Under the pieces are notes generated by a model, which saw only the letters and a program-made list of their open reading frames with translations, was not told where the DNA came from and ran no database searches. Shown here in pieces: positions 40,859 through 50,210 of a stretch of DNA of 64,000 nt (position 1 is the stretch's first letter; each line of letters starts with the position of its first letter). Source of the DNA: Burkholderiales bacterium (lineage in GTDB: Bacteria; Pseudomonadota; Gammaproteobacteria; Burkholderiales; Nitrosomonadaceae); assembly GCA_015075225.1 (NCBI GenBank), contig JABTUQ010000002.1:1-64000 (forward strand), written 5' to 3'. Both the position numbers and the translations under genes were made by a program.

Positions 40859-42628
40859 TCAGGAACGTTTATTATCCTTGGCTTTTTTCTCGATTTTTTT
40901 CGGTTTGCTGGCAGCTGATCCAGTCTCATCCTTATTGGCTGGTTTGCCGTACATCTTTGTAATCTGCCACTGTTGTGCAATCGAAAGAATATTGTTAACC
41001 AGGGAGTACAGAACCAGACCTGCCGGGAAGAAAAAGAAAATGGCACTGAACGCAATCGGCATGATTTGCATGACCTTGGCCTGAATCGGATCAGTCGGTG
41101 TCGGGTTAAGCTTGGTTTGTACAAACATGGAGATGCCCAGCAATGTCGGCAACAGATAATATGGGTCAGGTGAAGACAGATCATTGATCCATAAAGCAAA
41201 TGGTGCATAACGCAGTTCTACAGCAGCAAGAATTGTCCAGTACAGGGCAATAAAGACTGGGATTTGTACCAGGATGGGTAAGCAACCACCCATCGGGTTG
41301 ATTTTTTCCTCCTGATAAAATTCCATCATGGCTTGGTGCATCCGTTGCCGATCACCTTTGTATTGCTCCTGGATACGTTGCAATTTTGGCGTTACCAGCC
41401 GTAACTTGGCCATGGAACGATAGCCGGCCGCAGATAACGGGAAGAATAGAAGCTTGACCGTCATGGTCAGCAGAATGATTGCGATTCCCCAGTTGCCAAT
41501 CCACGAGTGATAGAAGGAAAGCAGGCGAAACAGTGGTTTGGCAACCATGGTCAGCCAGCCGTAATCTACGGTAAGTTCAAGGCCGGGAGCCAGTTCTGCC
41601 AGATCATCCTGTTCCTCTGGACCTGCATAAAATGGCATGGTGGTTGTGATGGTTTCACCTGGCGCAGCTGCTCCTGCAGGTACAATGACACCGGCTGTGT
41701 AGAGATTATCACTCTGCCGTTTGGCAAAATACTCGCGAGGTGTTTGTTGTTGCGGCAACCAGGCTGTCAGGAAATAATGCTCCAGCATGGCAATCCAGCC
41801 ATCGTTTGCATTGGTTGGATAATCTGCATTGCCTTTGTCCAGATCGGAAAAGGGTATTTTCTGGTATTTGTTTTCTTCCGTGTAAACAGCCGCACCCAGA
41901 TAGGATGGAATCATCATCGTTTTGGCAGGCGGTGTGTTGCCGTCACGCAGCATCTGAAAGTAGGCAAACGGACGAACTGTGGCATTCCCCCTGTTTTCTA
42001 TTTCAAAGCCGACATCAATTACATAACTGTTGCGGTGAAAGGTATAGGTTTTGATAACCTGCACACCCTGATTTTCGGGTGCCAGCAGGCGAATGACAAC
42101 TTTGTCCTCACCTGTTAGAAGTTCATAGTTGCGCGTATCGGATTCCGGACGATAGGTTGTTTTATGGTTGGGCAAGCCTTCGCCAACTAGACCGGATTGT
42201 GCAACATAGGTACGCGCTGCTTCGCTGTGCAGCAGGGCATAAGGCGTATTTTTATCTTCCGATGAAGGTTGCTGCAGTAGTTCCAGGCGGCGTAAATCGC
42301 CCCCCATGGTGTCAATTTCAGCAATTACCCTATCGGTGACGACGCGAATCTGTTCTCCTGCTGGCAGAAGACGTGGAGTAGCCGAATCCTTGTTTTCGCT
42401 GCTTGCGGGTATCCCGTTAGCATCTGTGGTTGTTTGTGATGATATGAGTTCGTTGCCGGGAACAGGAAGGCTGCTGTCATTATGAGATTGCGCCAATCTG
42501 GTTGAATTACCGGTTTGCGTAATCGCTGGGGGATTTTTAAATTTTTCCTCTTCCTTTATCCATGCATCCCATAAAAATAGTAACGATGTCGAAAAGATGA
42601 TAAGCAATACGATTTTTTTATTGTCCAT
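40859..42628 (-). CDS. yidC: Membrane protein insertase YidC
   Basis: Inserts and folds inner-membrane proteins, alone or with SecYEG. It has 589 residues: an N-terminal anchor (KIVLLIIFSTSLLFLWDAW), a large periplasmic domain and the conserved C-terminal bundle (WGIAIILLTMTVKLLFFPLS, YKGDRQRMHQAMMEFYQEEK, NPMGGCLPILVQIPVFIALY). The positive hydrophilic-groove region and a basic tail (KKIEKKAKDNKRS) are present. Confidence 0.97.
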   Translation of the reverse strand: MDNKKIVLLIIFSTSLLFLWDAWIKEEEKFKNPPAITQTGNSTRLAQSHNDSSLPVPGNELISSQTTTDANGIPASSENKDSATPRLLPAGEQIRVVTDRVIAEIDTMGGDLRRLELLQQPSSEDKNTPYALLHSEAARTYVAQSGLVGEGLPNHKTTYRPESDTRNYELLTGEDKVVIRLLAPENQGVQVIKTYTFHRNSYVIDVGFEIENRGNATVRPFAYFQMLRDGNTPPAKTMMIPSYLGAAVYTEENKYQKIPFSDLDKGNADYPTNANDGWIAMLEHYFLTAWLPQQQTPREYFAKRQSDNLYTAGVIVPAGAAAPGETITTTMPFYAGPEEQDDLAELAPGLELTVDYGWLTMVAKPLFRLLSFYHSWIGNWGIAIILLTMTVKLLFFPLSAAGYRSMAKLRLVTPKLQRIQEQYKGDRQRMHQAMMEFYQEEKINPMGGCLPILVQIPVFIALYWTILAAVELRYAPFALWINDLSSPDPYYLLPTLLGISMFVQTKLNPTPTDPIQAKVMQIMPIAFSAIFFFFPAGLVLYSLVNNILSIAQQWQITKMYGKPANKDETGSAASKPKKIEKKAKDNKRS

Positions 42629-42709
42629 TTTTTTGGAACTCGGAAAAGCTAAAAATTTTAGTGGTAAATGTTGAGTAACTGATTAATACAAAGATATATT
42701 CTCTGTTTT

Positions 42710-42919
42710 TTATGGAACGGGATCATGCCCACCCTGATGCCACGGGTGGCAGCGCAACAAACGCTTGATGCCCAGCCATAGACCTTTGGCAAGGCCGTGT
42801 TTGTCCAGGGCTTCATGCATATAATTCGAACAGGTTGGGTAAAATCTGCAAGAAGGTGGAATCAAGAGACCAATGCTATACCGGTATAGTTTGATAAGGC
42901 CAATGATCAGTTGTTTCAT
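42710..42919 (-). CDS. yidD: Membrane protein insertion efficiency factor YidD
   Basis: 69 residues: an amphipathic N-terminus ([19 protein letters not shown]) and the family motif CRFYPTCSNYMHEAL, then RCHPWHQGGHDPVP. It helps YidC-dependent insertion in E. coli. Its start lies inside the probable true end of rnpA. Confidence 0.94.
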   Translation of the reverse strand: MKQLIIGLIKLYRYSIGLLIPPSCRFYPTCSNYMHEALDKHGLAKGLWLGIKRLLRCHPWHQGGHDPVP

Positions 42920-43271
42920 AATTGATTCGCTGCTTTGTTAAAAGCATCACAGCTTCCCGGTATATGCGAGGCGAGTCCAATAATCAACCGAGTGCCGGAG
43001 CTGCACAACACAATCTAGACCCCTGAGTACCTGCCGGTGTCTTCGGAATGCTTCCCTGATCAAGCGTTTGATACGATTTCTTTTGACGGCCTTGCGTTCA
43101 ATCTTTTTTGCCACGATCAAACCGATACGTGCATATTCCAGATCGACCGGTTTTATATATAGCCTTAGTGAAAGGCTTTCATATAACACGATTTCGTAGC
43201 GCGGCGCGAAACTCATCCGCTTTCCGCAATCGGCACTGTCTGGGGAGCGTGCAGATTTGTCCGGCTGACAA
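42876..43271 (-). CDS. rnpA: Ribonuclease P protein component (frameshifted as read)
   Basis: Protein cofactor of RNase P. The core [20 protein letters not shown] and [14 protein letters not shown] is unmistakable. The N-terminal part ([16 protein letters not shown]) and the C-terminal part ([20 protein letters not shown]) are in other frames, so there are at least two one-base losses, near 43189 and near 42980. I place the start at a TTG (43271; [11 protein letters not shown]), with moderate certainty. The stop TAG at 42876-42878 overlaps yidD. Confidence 0.82.
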
Positions 43272-43310
43272 AAATAAAGCCTAAACAGAGAACTGGGTTT
43301 GCATTTATGG

Positions 43311-43444
43311 CTACACGCTGAGTCTGGCTCGTCCTTTGCTCTGCGGGCGCGAATAATAGCTCTCCCGCTGCGCGTTTTCATGCGGGCACGAAATCCATGG
43401 GTACGTTTTCTGCTAATGGTGGATGGTTGATAGGTACGTTTCAT
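43311..43444 (-). CDS. rpmH: 50S ribosomal protein L34 (one-base deletion as read)
   Basis: [20 protein letters not shown], then [17 protein letters not shown] is intact. One G is missing at about 43339. Restoring it gives GRARLSV and a TAG at 43311-43313, making 44 residues, the standard length. Without the base the frame runs into rnpA and mimics a fusion. Confidence 0.92.
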
Positions 43445-43493
43445 TTTTTAACAATGTCCATTGTTGCGGTAAGAAATCCAAGTGTGGTCCGAA

Positions 43494-43517
43494 AAGTTCT
43501 AATCTCTATTAGAACTT
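43494..43517. promoter_or_regulatory. Perfect hairpin in the rpmH leader
   Basis: AAGTTCTAAT, loop CTCT, ATTAGAACTT: a ten-pair perfect palindrome. It lies about 50 bp upstream of the rpmH start codon, inside the leader if transcription starts near 43543 on the minus strand. Confidence 0.55.
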
Positions 43518-43549
43518 CATATTAACGACCTGCCCTTTGTGGACCGGGC

Positions 43550-43580
43550 ATTATAGCGTAATCTAAAAGATTGCGCTATA
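43550..43580 (-). promoter_or_regulatory. Putative rpmH promoter with overlapping palindrome
   Basis: On the minus strand TATAAT (43555-43550) could be the -10 box of the rpmH-rnpA-yidDC-mnmE operon. A palindrome TATAGCG-T-AATCT, loop AAA, AGATT-G-CGCTATA occupies 43552-43580 and overlaps this box and its spacer, like an operator. A matching -35 is weak. A third small stem (TGCCC/GGGCA, 43531-43550) lies between this and the other hairpin. Confidence 0.4.
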
Positions 43581-43744
43581 CGTGTTTTGGATGGATTGGG
43601 TGGATATAAACCATCGCTACTTGTGGATGGCGTGTTGCGCTGCGGAACTGGTGGCTTTACACTTGGTTTTAGTTTCGATTGAGGTGTTGGATTGATACCT
43701 TGAGAGGGGAAAAATTAAAACAAATTTTTACCAAGAGGTAATAA

Positions 43745-44273
43745 ATGACAAGCCAATTTGCCATGGATCAGCGATTGCAGGAGAGGAGAGCCAGGGTTTC
43801 CTTGGTTTGTCCCTATCAGCTGGGGATTAAGCAAGGTAGGCGGGTTGCTCAAAGACGTGCAGGTAAGGGCGCAGCTTATGTTGATAGATATGGCTGGTCG
43901 TTGATGTTTTGTTGCCTTGCTATTGTATTGCTTAGCGCAACGGATGCCTTTCTGACGATCGATATATTGTCTGGTGGGGGCGGAACTCAACTATTTTATG
44001 GCAGTGCTATTAGAAGAAAACACGGACAAGTTTGTACACTTCAAGTTGCTCCTGACTTCTCTGGCGGTAATTATCCTGACGATGCACCATGAAGTGCGGA
44101 TTCGTGGCGTATTTCGGTGTGGGCATCTGCTTTATATGATCTCAACGGGTTATGCGTGCCTGATTGGATATGAGCTGGTGTTGTTGCAGGAGATCGGTTT
44201 TAGCTCAGAAACTCATTGGATTGCCAAATGGCCGCAAGTTGGCTATAGAGATACAAGCAGCGATGCTACCTAA
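43745..44273 (+). CDS. DUF5658-like membrane protein (one-base insertion as read)
   Basis: A start at ATG 43745 follows CAAGAGGTAATAA. A hydrophilic, Arg-rich N-terminus leads into a first membrane helix (SLMFCCLAIVLLSATDAFLT). A run of five Gs at 43976-43980 breaks the frame; with one G fewer it continues GAELNYFMAVLLEENTDKFV, then KLLLTSLAVIILTMHHEVRI and a third helix. The D-A-x-x-T and E-L-N-x-x-M pattern is that of DUF5658. Function unknown. It is followed by a MITE-like element. Confidence 0.65.
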
Positions 44274-44399
44274 GGAACCTCTGAAAACCACTTGCATTGT
44301 CTTTCTGCGTTAAAAATTGGCTCAAAATGCTTATATTACGTCGCTTTTACGCCGATTTTGCCTTGAACTGACTACCTTACTGACGTTTTCAGAGGTTCA
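44273..44399. mobile_element. MITE-like inverted-repeat element
   Basis: About 127 bp bounded by GAACCTCTGAAAAC (44276-44289) and its exact inverse GTTTTCAGAGGTTC near 44384-44397. The interior has no reading frame. CTA trinucleotides flank both sides (CTACCTAAG and CACTAGTAG) and may be a short target duplication. The termini resemble small IS-derived elements. It could also act as a hairpin terminator for the DUF5658-like gene. Confidence 0.7.
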
Positions 44400-44470
44400 C
44401 TAGTAGATTATTCAGGTTTAATAAAATTCGTAAATTTTCCCTGAGTTTTCTTATTGATTGAGTGGGGCAG

Positions 44471-44736
44471 ATGGCGAAATGGTTGATGTTTGGGGTGTGG
44501 TATTGCTTGCAATTGGCTTGGTGTTGCATTTTGCGCCCTGGTTGCTGAATTGGTTTGGAAAGCTGCCAGGTGATATCCGGATTGAAACTCGACATAGTAA
44601 GGTGTTCATACCTGTCACTTCCATGATTGTTGTCAGTGTCGCATTAAGTGTAATAATCAACTTGTTCAAAAATAATCTTCAATATTTTCCTTGTTTTGTA
44701 GTTCATCCATTAATAAAGATAGCGGTTATTTTATGA
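44471..44736 (+). CDS. DUF2905 membrane protein (probable frameshift near the start)
   Basis: Two-helix small membrane protein. The likely start is the ATG at 44471 (MAKWLMFG). The frame shifts around 44490-44500 to continue VVLLAIGLVLHFAPWLLNWF and GKLPGDIRIETRHSKVFIP, which is the DUF2905 signature, and a second helix. The C-terminus overlaps proC by ATGA, so the two are probably coupled. Role unknown. Confidence 0.75.
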
Positions 44737-45545
44737 AAATCACTTTTATCGGTGGCGGAAATATGGCGGGAGCCATGATAGGGGGGGTGATCAGGCATGG
44801 GTGGTCTCCTTTGCAAATCACCGTGGTGGAGATTGATGCATTGCGGCAGCAGCAACTTTCAGAACAGTATGGAATTTTAGCTACGGCATCTTTGCCTGAT
44901 GGTGTTCACGACAGTGAGGTTGTGATACTCGCTGTAAAACCTCAGCAGTTGCATGATGTGGTAAGCCAATCTGTTCAATTTTTTCAGAATAGATTGGTCA
45001 TTTCAATTGCTGCAGGAGTTCGTGCCAGTGATTTGAGTCAGTGGCTGGATCAGCATGAGTTTATTATTCGTGCTATGCCCAATACCCCGGCCTTAATTGG
45101 GGAAGGTGTTACGGGCTTGTATGCAATGCCCCAGGTTGATATCCGGCAGAAGGAACAGGCTGCTTCCATACTCAAGGCCATTGGAACGATAATTTGGGTG
45201 GATGAGGAATTACAGCTGGATGCAGTGACTGCTTTATCAGGCAGTGGCCCAGCCTATGTTTTTTATTTCCTTGAGGCCATGCAGGAGGCTGGGGTGGAGT
45301 TGGGCCTGACAGCTGATATGGCGAAGCAGCTGGCAATGCAGACATTCCTGGGCGCGACACATCTTGCTGCACAAAATGCGGATCCACTTGCCTTGCTGAG
45401 GATGAAGGTAACATCAAAAGGCGGGACAACCGAACAGGCTTTACTTAGCATGGAGCAAGCCGATATCAAGGGGTCATTTATCCGTGCCATGCATGCTGCC
45501 CATGATCGTTCCAGACAAATGGGCGAGATATTAGGGCGTGCATAA
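44733..45545 (+). CDS. proC: Pyrroline-5-carboxylate reductase
   Basis: Last step of proline synthesis. It has 270 residues from the ATG at 44733 (MKITFIGGGNMAGAMIGGVI, a Rossmann motif). The C-terminal signature ALSGSGPAYVFYFLEAMQEA and VTSKGGTTEQAL are present. The proC-yggT-yggU order is common in proteobacteria. Confidence 0.96.
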   Translation: MKITFIGGGNMAGAMIGGVIRHGWSPLQITVVEIDALRQQQLSEQYGILATASLPDGVHDSEVVILAVKPQQLHDVVSQSVQFFQNRLVISIAAGVRASDLSQWLDQHEFIIRAMPNTPALIGEGVTGLYAMPQVDIRQKEQAASILKAIGTIIWVDEELQLDAVTALSGSGPAYVFYFLEAMQEAGVELGLTADMAKQLAMQTFLGATHLAAQNADPLALLRMKVTSKGGTTEQALLSMEQADIKGSFIRAMHAAHDRSRQMGEILGRA

Positions 45546-45601
45546 TCAAGCCTGAAACCGGAAGCGGTTTGGCAAAATCCATCAATTTCGATAGAAAAAA
45601 C

Positions 45602-46162
45602 ATGCCCAATCAAATCATCATATTTTTGCTGGATACTGTAGTTGGTTTGTTTTCCACCGCGTTGTTGCTGAGGTTCTACGTGCAGCTATCACGTGTACCT
45701 TACTATCATCCGTTTTCAAGGTTCCTGGTTACGGTAACGGATTTTGTTGTGCGGCCAGCGCGCCGGGTTATCCCCAGTTGGCGGGGTCTTGATATATCCA
45801 CATTTGTGCTGGCTTGGCTGGCTCAATTTATTATTCTGGCTGGTATCAATATGCTGGGAGGTTTTGGCGCAGGAGGAAGCGCACTCGCATTCGTTTTGCT
45901 GGCTTTGGTTAAACTGGCCGGTACGACACTCAATATCCTGCTGATCACGATCATTGTTCAGTCCGTTTTATCCTGGATTAATCCGCATAGTCCGCTGGCA
46001 CCGGTGCTTGAAAGTTTCTCCGGCCCTATCCTGCGGCCATTGCAGCGTATTATTCCTCCCATAGCCAATATTGACCTTTCTCCCTTGTTTGCGTTTATCT
46101 TGCTGCAGGCGTTACTGATGGTGGTTGAAAATCTGCAGCGCCAGATCATGCATATATTTTAA
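45602..46162 (+). CDS. YggT family membrane protein
   Basis: About 186 residues from the ATG at 45602 (MPNQIIIFLLDTVVGLFSTA). It is a duplicated YggT domain: PYYHPFSRFLVTVTDFVVRP in the first half and INPHSPLAPVLESFSGPILR in the second, with four hydrophobic segments. The family is linked to osmotic or ion homeostasis in some bacteria. Its TAATG overlap with yggU suggests coupling. Confidence 0.88.
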   Translation: MPNQIIIFLLDTVVGLFSTALLLRFYVQLSRVPYYHPFSRFLVTVTDFVVRPARRVIPSWRGLDISTFVLAWLAQFIILAGINMLGGFGAGGSALAFVLLALVKLAGTTLNILLITIIVQSVLSWINPHSPLAPVLESFSGPILRPLQRIIPPIANIDLSPLFAFILLQALLMVVENLQRQIMHIF

Positions 46163-46450
46163 TGAGCTGGCATAGCCTGGGCGGCAACGGCAGTTTGATA
46201 CTGAAACTCTATGTTCAGCCAGGTGCCAAGCAGACCGAGGCTGCCGGCGTATATGGGGAAGAGTTGAAAATAAAACTGGCAGCCCTTCCTGTTGATGGCA
46301 AAGCTAACCGTACATTAACCGAATTCTCTGGCAAAACGTTTCAAGGTTCCCCAAAAGGACGTCACTTTGAAACGAGGCGCGCAGTCTCGTCATAAAATTG
46401 TTGAAATCCTGCGGCCATCCAGTGGGCCGGAGGTATTGTTCAGCGAGTAA
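46162..46450 (+). CDS. DUF167 protein YggU (frameshifted as read)
   Basis: Small soluble alpha/beta protein of the DUF167/UPF0235 family. LILKLYVQPGAKQTEAAGVY and LKIKLAALPVDGKANR are normal. One extra base near 46328-46333 shifts the frame. The rest (LAKRFKVPQKDVTLKRGAQS, then RHKIVEILRPSSGPEVLFSE) continues in the next frame to the TAA at 46448. About 95 residues when restored. Confidence 0.85.
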
Positions 46451-46576
46451 ATACGAAACAGTCTGCCGTATCAAGCTTCCGTTTTGCCAAATCATATCTA
46501 TTATTCTCGGTTGTTATCGGGTCGTGCATCAGAATTGACAAAATTTCTCGGAGTATAAACAGGAGGTTGTTTTCTT

Positions 46577-47659
46577 ATGTTGGGCAGAGATATACAGGAT
46601 CGTGCTGCGGGTGCCATCATGGGAGCATTTATCGGAGACGCGTTGGCGCTGGGGCCGCATTGGTACCTACGATCTTGCCGAGTTGCGCCGGGATTATGGT
46701 AACTGGGTTGGTGACTATTCTGACCCCAAACCCAATCGATACCATGCAGGCTTGAAGGCAGGGCAGTTGTCGCAATCCGGTTTCATTTGAAACTGATGAT
46801 TCGTTCGCTGATTGAATGTGGTGGCTATGATGCTGAAGATTTCTGCCGCCGTATGGATGAAGAGCTGTTCCCGTTACCAGATGGCACACCAGTCAACGGT
46901 CCTGGTGGCTATACCAGTCAGTCAATTCGTGAAACGTGGCGGCGGCGTGTGCAGCAGAAGCTGCCTTGGGGGCAGGCTGGCGGTCATGCGGATACAACTG
47001 AGGCGGTGGAGCGTGTGTTGGCAATCGCTGTTCGTTATGCGTATCAGCCAGAGCAGCTTGCGGCGGCAGTTTCTGCTAATACAACACTGACCCAGACAGA
47101 TGAAACAGTCGTTTCGATGACCGTTGCATACGGTGCGGTGCTGGGGTTGCTGGTTCAGGGGCATACGCTTGATACCAGTTTGTCGGGAAAACTTATGGAT
47201 CTCGTAAAAAGTGGTGTGTTGCCGTTCCACGCTGTTACTGGTGATGATCTGCAACCGCCGCGCCCTGGTGATCCGGATCCGCCGCGTGCGGGCCGCTTTG
47301 CTTCTCCGGATGCGTTACTCACACCTTCGTACATGGCTGCAGCAGCTGTAGACCCCGGAATTCATATTGAACCGGCATGGAGGGTATCTATCGTGTATGG
47401 TATGCCATGTGCAATTTATCATCAGTTACCAGCTGCCTATTATTTGGCGGCAAGGTTTTGTGACGATTTCAAATCAGCCGTCCTTCATGCGATCAATGGT
47501 GGGGGGCAGAACCAGGCGCGTGCCATACTGACTGGGGCGCTCGCGGGTGCACAAACCGGTTTATCCGGGATTCCGCAGTATTTGCTTGATGGACTCGATG
47601 ATTCTGCGGTACTAGGCAAGCTGGCTGTGGAACTTTCTGCCAGTGTGAATCCGGTCTGA
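46577..47659 (+). CDS. ADP-ribosylglycohydrolase-like (DraG superfamily) protein, frameshifted as read
   Basis: MLGRDIQDRAAGAIMGAFIG at 46577, after an AGGAGG site, is the family N-terminus. An extra C near 46667 and a missing T near 46783 break the frame. The rest is continuous: HADTTEAVERVLAIAVRYAY, QTDETVVSMTVAYGAVLGLL, and GGGQNQARAILTGALAGAQT. About 360 residues. The last block normally contains the metal-binding D-x-D; here it reads GGGQNQAR, so hydrolase activity is doubtful. Target unknown. Confidence 0.8.
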
Positions 47660-47736
47660 GATTGCACCCGGAATAATCGCCGGAATTCCTGATTGACCGG
47701 GTGCTTCCTTCTGGCCATCTCTATAAAGGAGGGAAT

Positions 47737-48651
47737 ATGGAATTCGGTATGGTGGGTTTAGGGCGCATGGGCGGCAATATGGCGCGCCGCTTTGCCCGGT
47801 ACGACAAAAAAATTGCGATAACCAACCGCAGTTTTGATGTGACCGAGACATTGGCTAGGGAAACGGGGCATATCGCATGTCGGGATTATATTGATCTAAT
47901 TGCTGCTCTGAAGAAGCCGCGTATTGTGTGGTTGATGTTGCCAGCAGGTGAAGTAACCGAGAGGGCTTTTTCGGCATTATTACCAATGTTGTCACCTGGG
48001 GATCTGATCGTGGATGGTGCTAATGCCTATTATGCAGATGATGTGCAGCGAGCCGAGCGTTGTGCAAAATTGGGTATTGAATTTGCTGATGCTGGAGTTT
48101 CTGGAGGGGTGTGGGGATTGGAAAATGGCTATTGCATCATGTTCGGTGGATCTGATACGGCGGCGATACGATTGGGGCCCTATCTGGAAATTTTGGCACC
48201 TACTCCAACAACGGGATGGCTGCACACCGGGCCGGTTGGCTCGGGGCATTATGTAAAAATGGTGCATAACGGGATTGAGTATGGAATGATGCAGGCGCTT
48301 GCCGAGGGATTTTCATTAATGAAGGATAAGCCCGGATTTAATCTTGACTTGGCTGCGATTGCAGAATTATGGCGGCATGGGAGTGTGGTGCGTTCTTGGT
48401 TGCTGGATCTGTCTGCTGATTTTCTGGCAGAAAATCAAGCGCTGGAAGATGTGGCTCCTTTTGTGGCGGATTCGGGTGAAGGGCGCTGGACATCGCTTGC
48501 GGCGATCGAGCAGGGTGTACCTGCTCCCATTATCTCGCTTTCATTGATGATGCGTTTTGCGACCCAGGGAAAAAATGACTATGCAGCAAAAATGCTTGCC
48601 AAAATGCGGCAGGGATTTGGCGGTCATGCCATCAAAAAGGAGGAGGGGTAG
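47737..48651 (+). CDS. gnd: 6-phosphogluconate dehydrogenase, short (YqeC/GndA-like) form
   Basis: Oxidative decarboxylation of 6-phosphogluconate. It has 304 residues from the ATG at 47737 (MEFGMVGLGRMGGNMARRFA), after AAAGGAGGGAA. The substrate motif is DAGVSGGVWGLENGYCIMFG, with GSGHYVKMVHNGIEYGMMQA. It is the short decarboxylating form of about 300 residues, often NAD-linked. The stop overlaps the possible GTG start of zwf by one base. Confidence 0.93.
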   Translation: MEFGMVGLGRMGGNMARRFARYDKKIAITNRSFDVTETLARETGHIACRDYIDLIAALKKPRIVWLMLPAGEVTERAFSALLPMLSPGDLIVDGANAYYADDVQRAERCAKLGIEFADAGVSGGVWGLENGYCIMFGGSDTAAIRLGPYLEILAPTPTTGWLHTGPVGSGHYVKMVHNGIEYGMMQALAEGFSLMKDKPGFNLDLAAIAELWRHGSVVRSWLLDLSADFLAENQALEDVAPFVADSGEGRWTSLAAIEQGVPAPIISLSLMMRFATQGKNDYAAKMLAKMRQGFGGHAIKKEEG

Positions 48652-50138
48652 TGGATGGCATGAAATCAGGTCGGATTGAAAATTTACCTTGCTCATTTGT
48701 CATTTTTGGCGCAACGGGCGATCTGGCTTCAAACAAGTTGCTGCCAGCATTATTTGATCTGGAGAATGCTGGACGTTTGGCGGAGAACCTTTCGATTATT
48801 GCTTTTTCGCGCCGTGAATGGACAACAGATGAATGGCTTGAGCATCTGCGCGAAATTCTGAAAAACAAGATTGGTCAGTCTTTTCAGGAATCAGCTCTGA
48901 ACCGGTTTCTTGCGCGTTTCAGATATCAACGGGGAGATCTTAATGATGTTGAATCCTATCGCACACTGGCGGCTGATTTAGTACCCGGACCGACATGTTC
49001 TCGCACTGTATTTTATCTTGCCATCAGGCCAGCTGACTTTGTTGCAGTGATCAAGAACCTCAAGGCAGCTGGACTCAACGAGCCGCGTGGTATGAACCGG
49101 GTGGTGATAGAAAAACCGTTTGGGGAGGATCTTGAATCGGCGCAGGTTTTGAACAAGTTGCTTCACCAGTATTTTGACGAAGAGCAAATTTATCGTATTG
49201 ACCACTTTCTTGGCAAGGAAACGGTGCAGAATCTGCTGGTTTTTCGATTTGCCAATACACTGATCGAACCGTTGTGGAATCGTAATTTTATTGATCATGT
49301 GCAAATTACGGTAATGGAATCAATCGGTATCGAGAAACGGGCGGGCTATTATGATCGCGCGGGCGCTTTGCGCGATATGCTGCAAAATCATTTGATGCAA
49401 TTGCTTACCGTGGTTGCCATGGAGCCACCGCCGGCTCTTGAAGCGGATGCCTTGCGTGATGAAAAGGTCAAGGTATTGCGTTCAATTCGCCCAATATCAA
49501 GGCAGGCAATACATGCTCATGCTGTGCGAGCACAGTATACACATGGAAATGTTGATGGGCGCGTGGTGGCGGGCTATCAGCAGGAAGACAATGTTGAGCG
49601 GGATTCAATCACTGAAACTTTTGTGGCGGTGAAATTTTATATAGATAACTGGCGCTGGCGAGGGGTACCTTTTTATTTGCGTACCGGCAAGCGTATGCCG
49701 AAACAAAGCTCAATGATCGCTATTCGTTTCAAGCATCCGCCCCAGCAACTTTTTCGAGAAACGCCGTTGGAATGGATTGCGCCGAATTGGGTGCTGCTTT
49801 CGATCCAGCCTGAAGAATCCATGCATATGGAAATCCATGTTAAACAGCCTGGCCTTGACATGAATACCAGGGTAATGCAGATGAACGCAAGCTTCCTAAA
49901 ACAGATGAGCAGGCGTTAGATGCTTATGAGGCGCTCTTGGCAGTGTTATTGAAGGAGATCGTTCACTCTTTATACGTTTTGATGAGGTTGAATGGGCATG
50001 GCAAGTCATTGATCCGATACTGAAACATTGGGTTGTGGAGCGCAGTATATTCCTACCTATCCCGCAGGAAGCTGGGGCCCACCAGAGGCTAATCGTTTGT
50101 TTGACAATGATGATCAAACTTGGCGCAATGAGCTTTAA
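48651..50138 (+). CDS. zwf: Glucose-6-phosphate 1-dehydrogenase (C-terminal frameshifts as read)
   Basis: First enzyme of the oxidative pentose phosphate pathway. Start at GTG 48651 or ATG 48660. FVIFGATGDLASNKLLPALF binds the nucleotide, and RIDHFLGKETVQNLLVFRFA holds the active-site Lys/His. After NASF the frame breaks at about 49893, again near 49937 and near 50045, each time one base short. The tail (KTDEQALDAYEALL, SLFIRFDEVEWAWQVIDPIL, YIPTYPAGSWGPPEANRL) then runs to the TAA at 50136. Restored length is normal, near 495 residues. Confidence 0.92.
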
Positions 50139-50210
50139 TGAGCCCTAAATACAGATAAAGCCGAGATAAATTAAAAAAATTGGGTCAGGAGGGCTGAGCG
50201 AATCGCATCA

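Noticed and set aside
42947..43444. Natural fusion of ribosomal protein L34 to RnpA
   Set aside because: A single missing G explains it, and both proteins' conserved flanks lie in other frames.
43445..43745. Replication origin next to rpmH
   Set aside because: No dnaA gene and no cluster of DnaA boxes (TTATNCACA-type); only isolated TGTGGA words occur.
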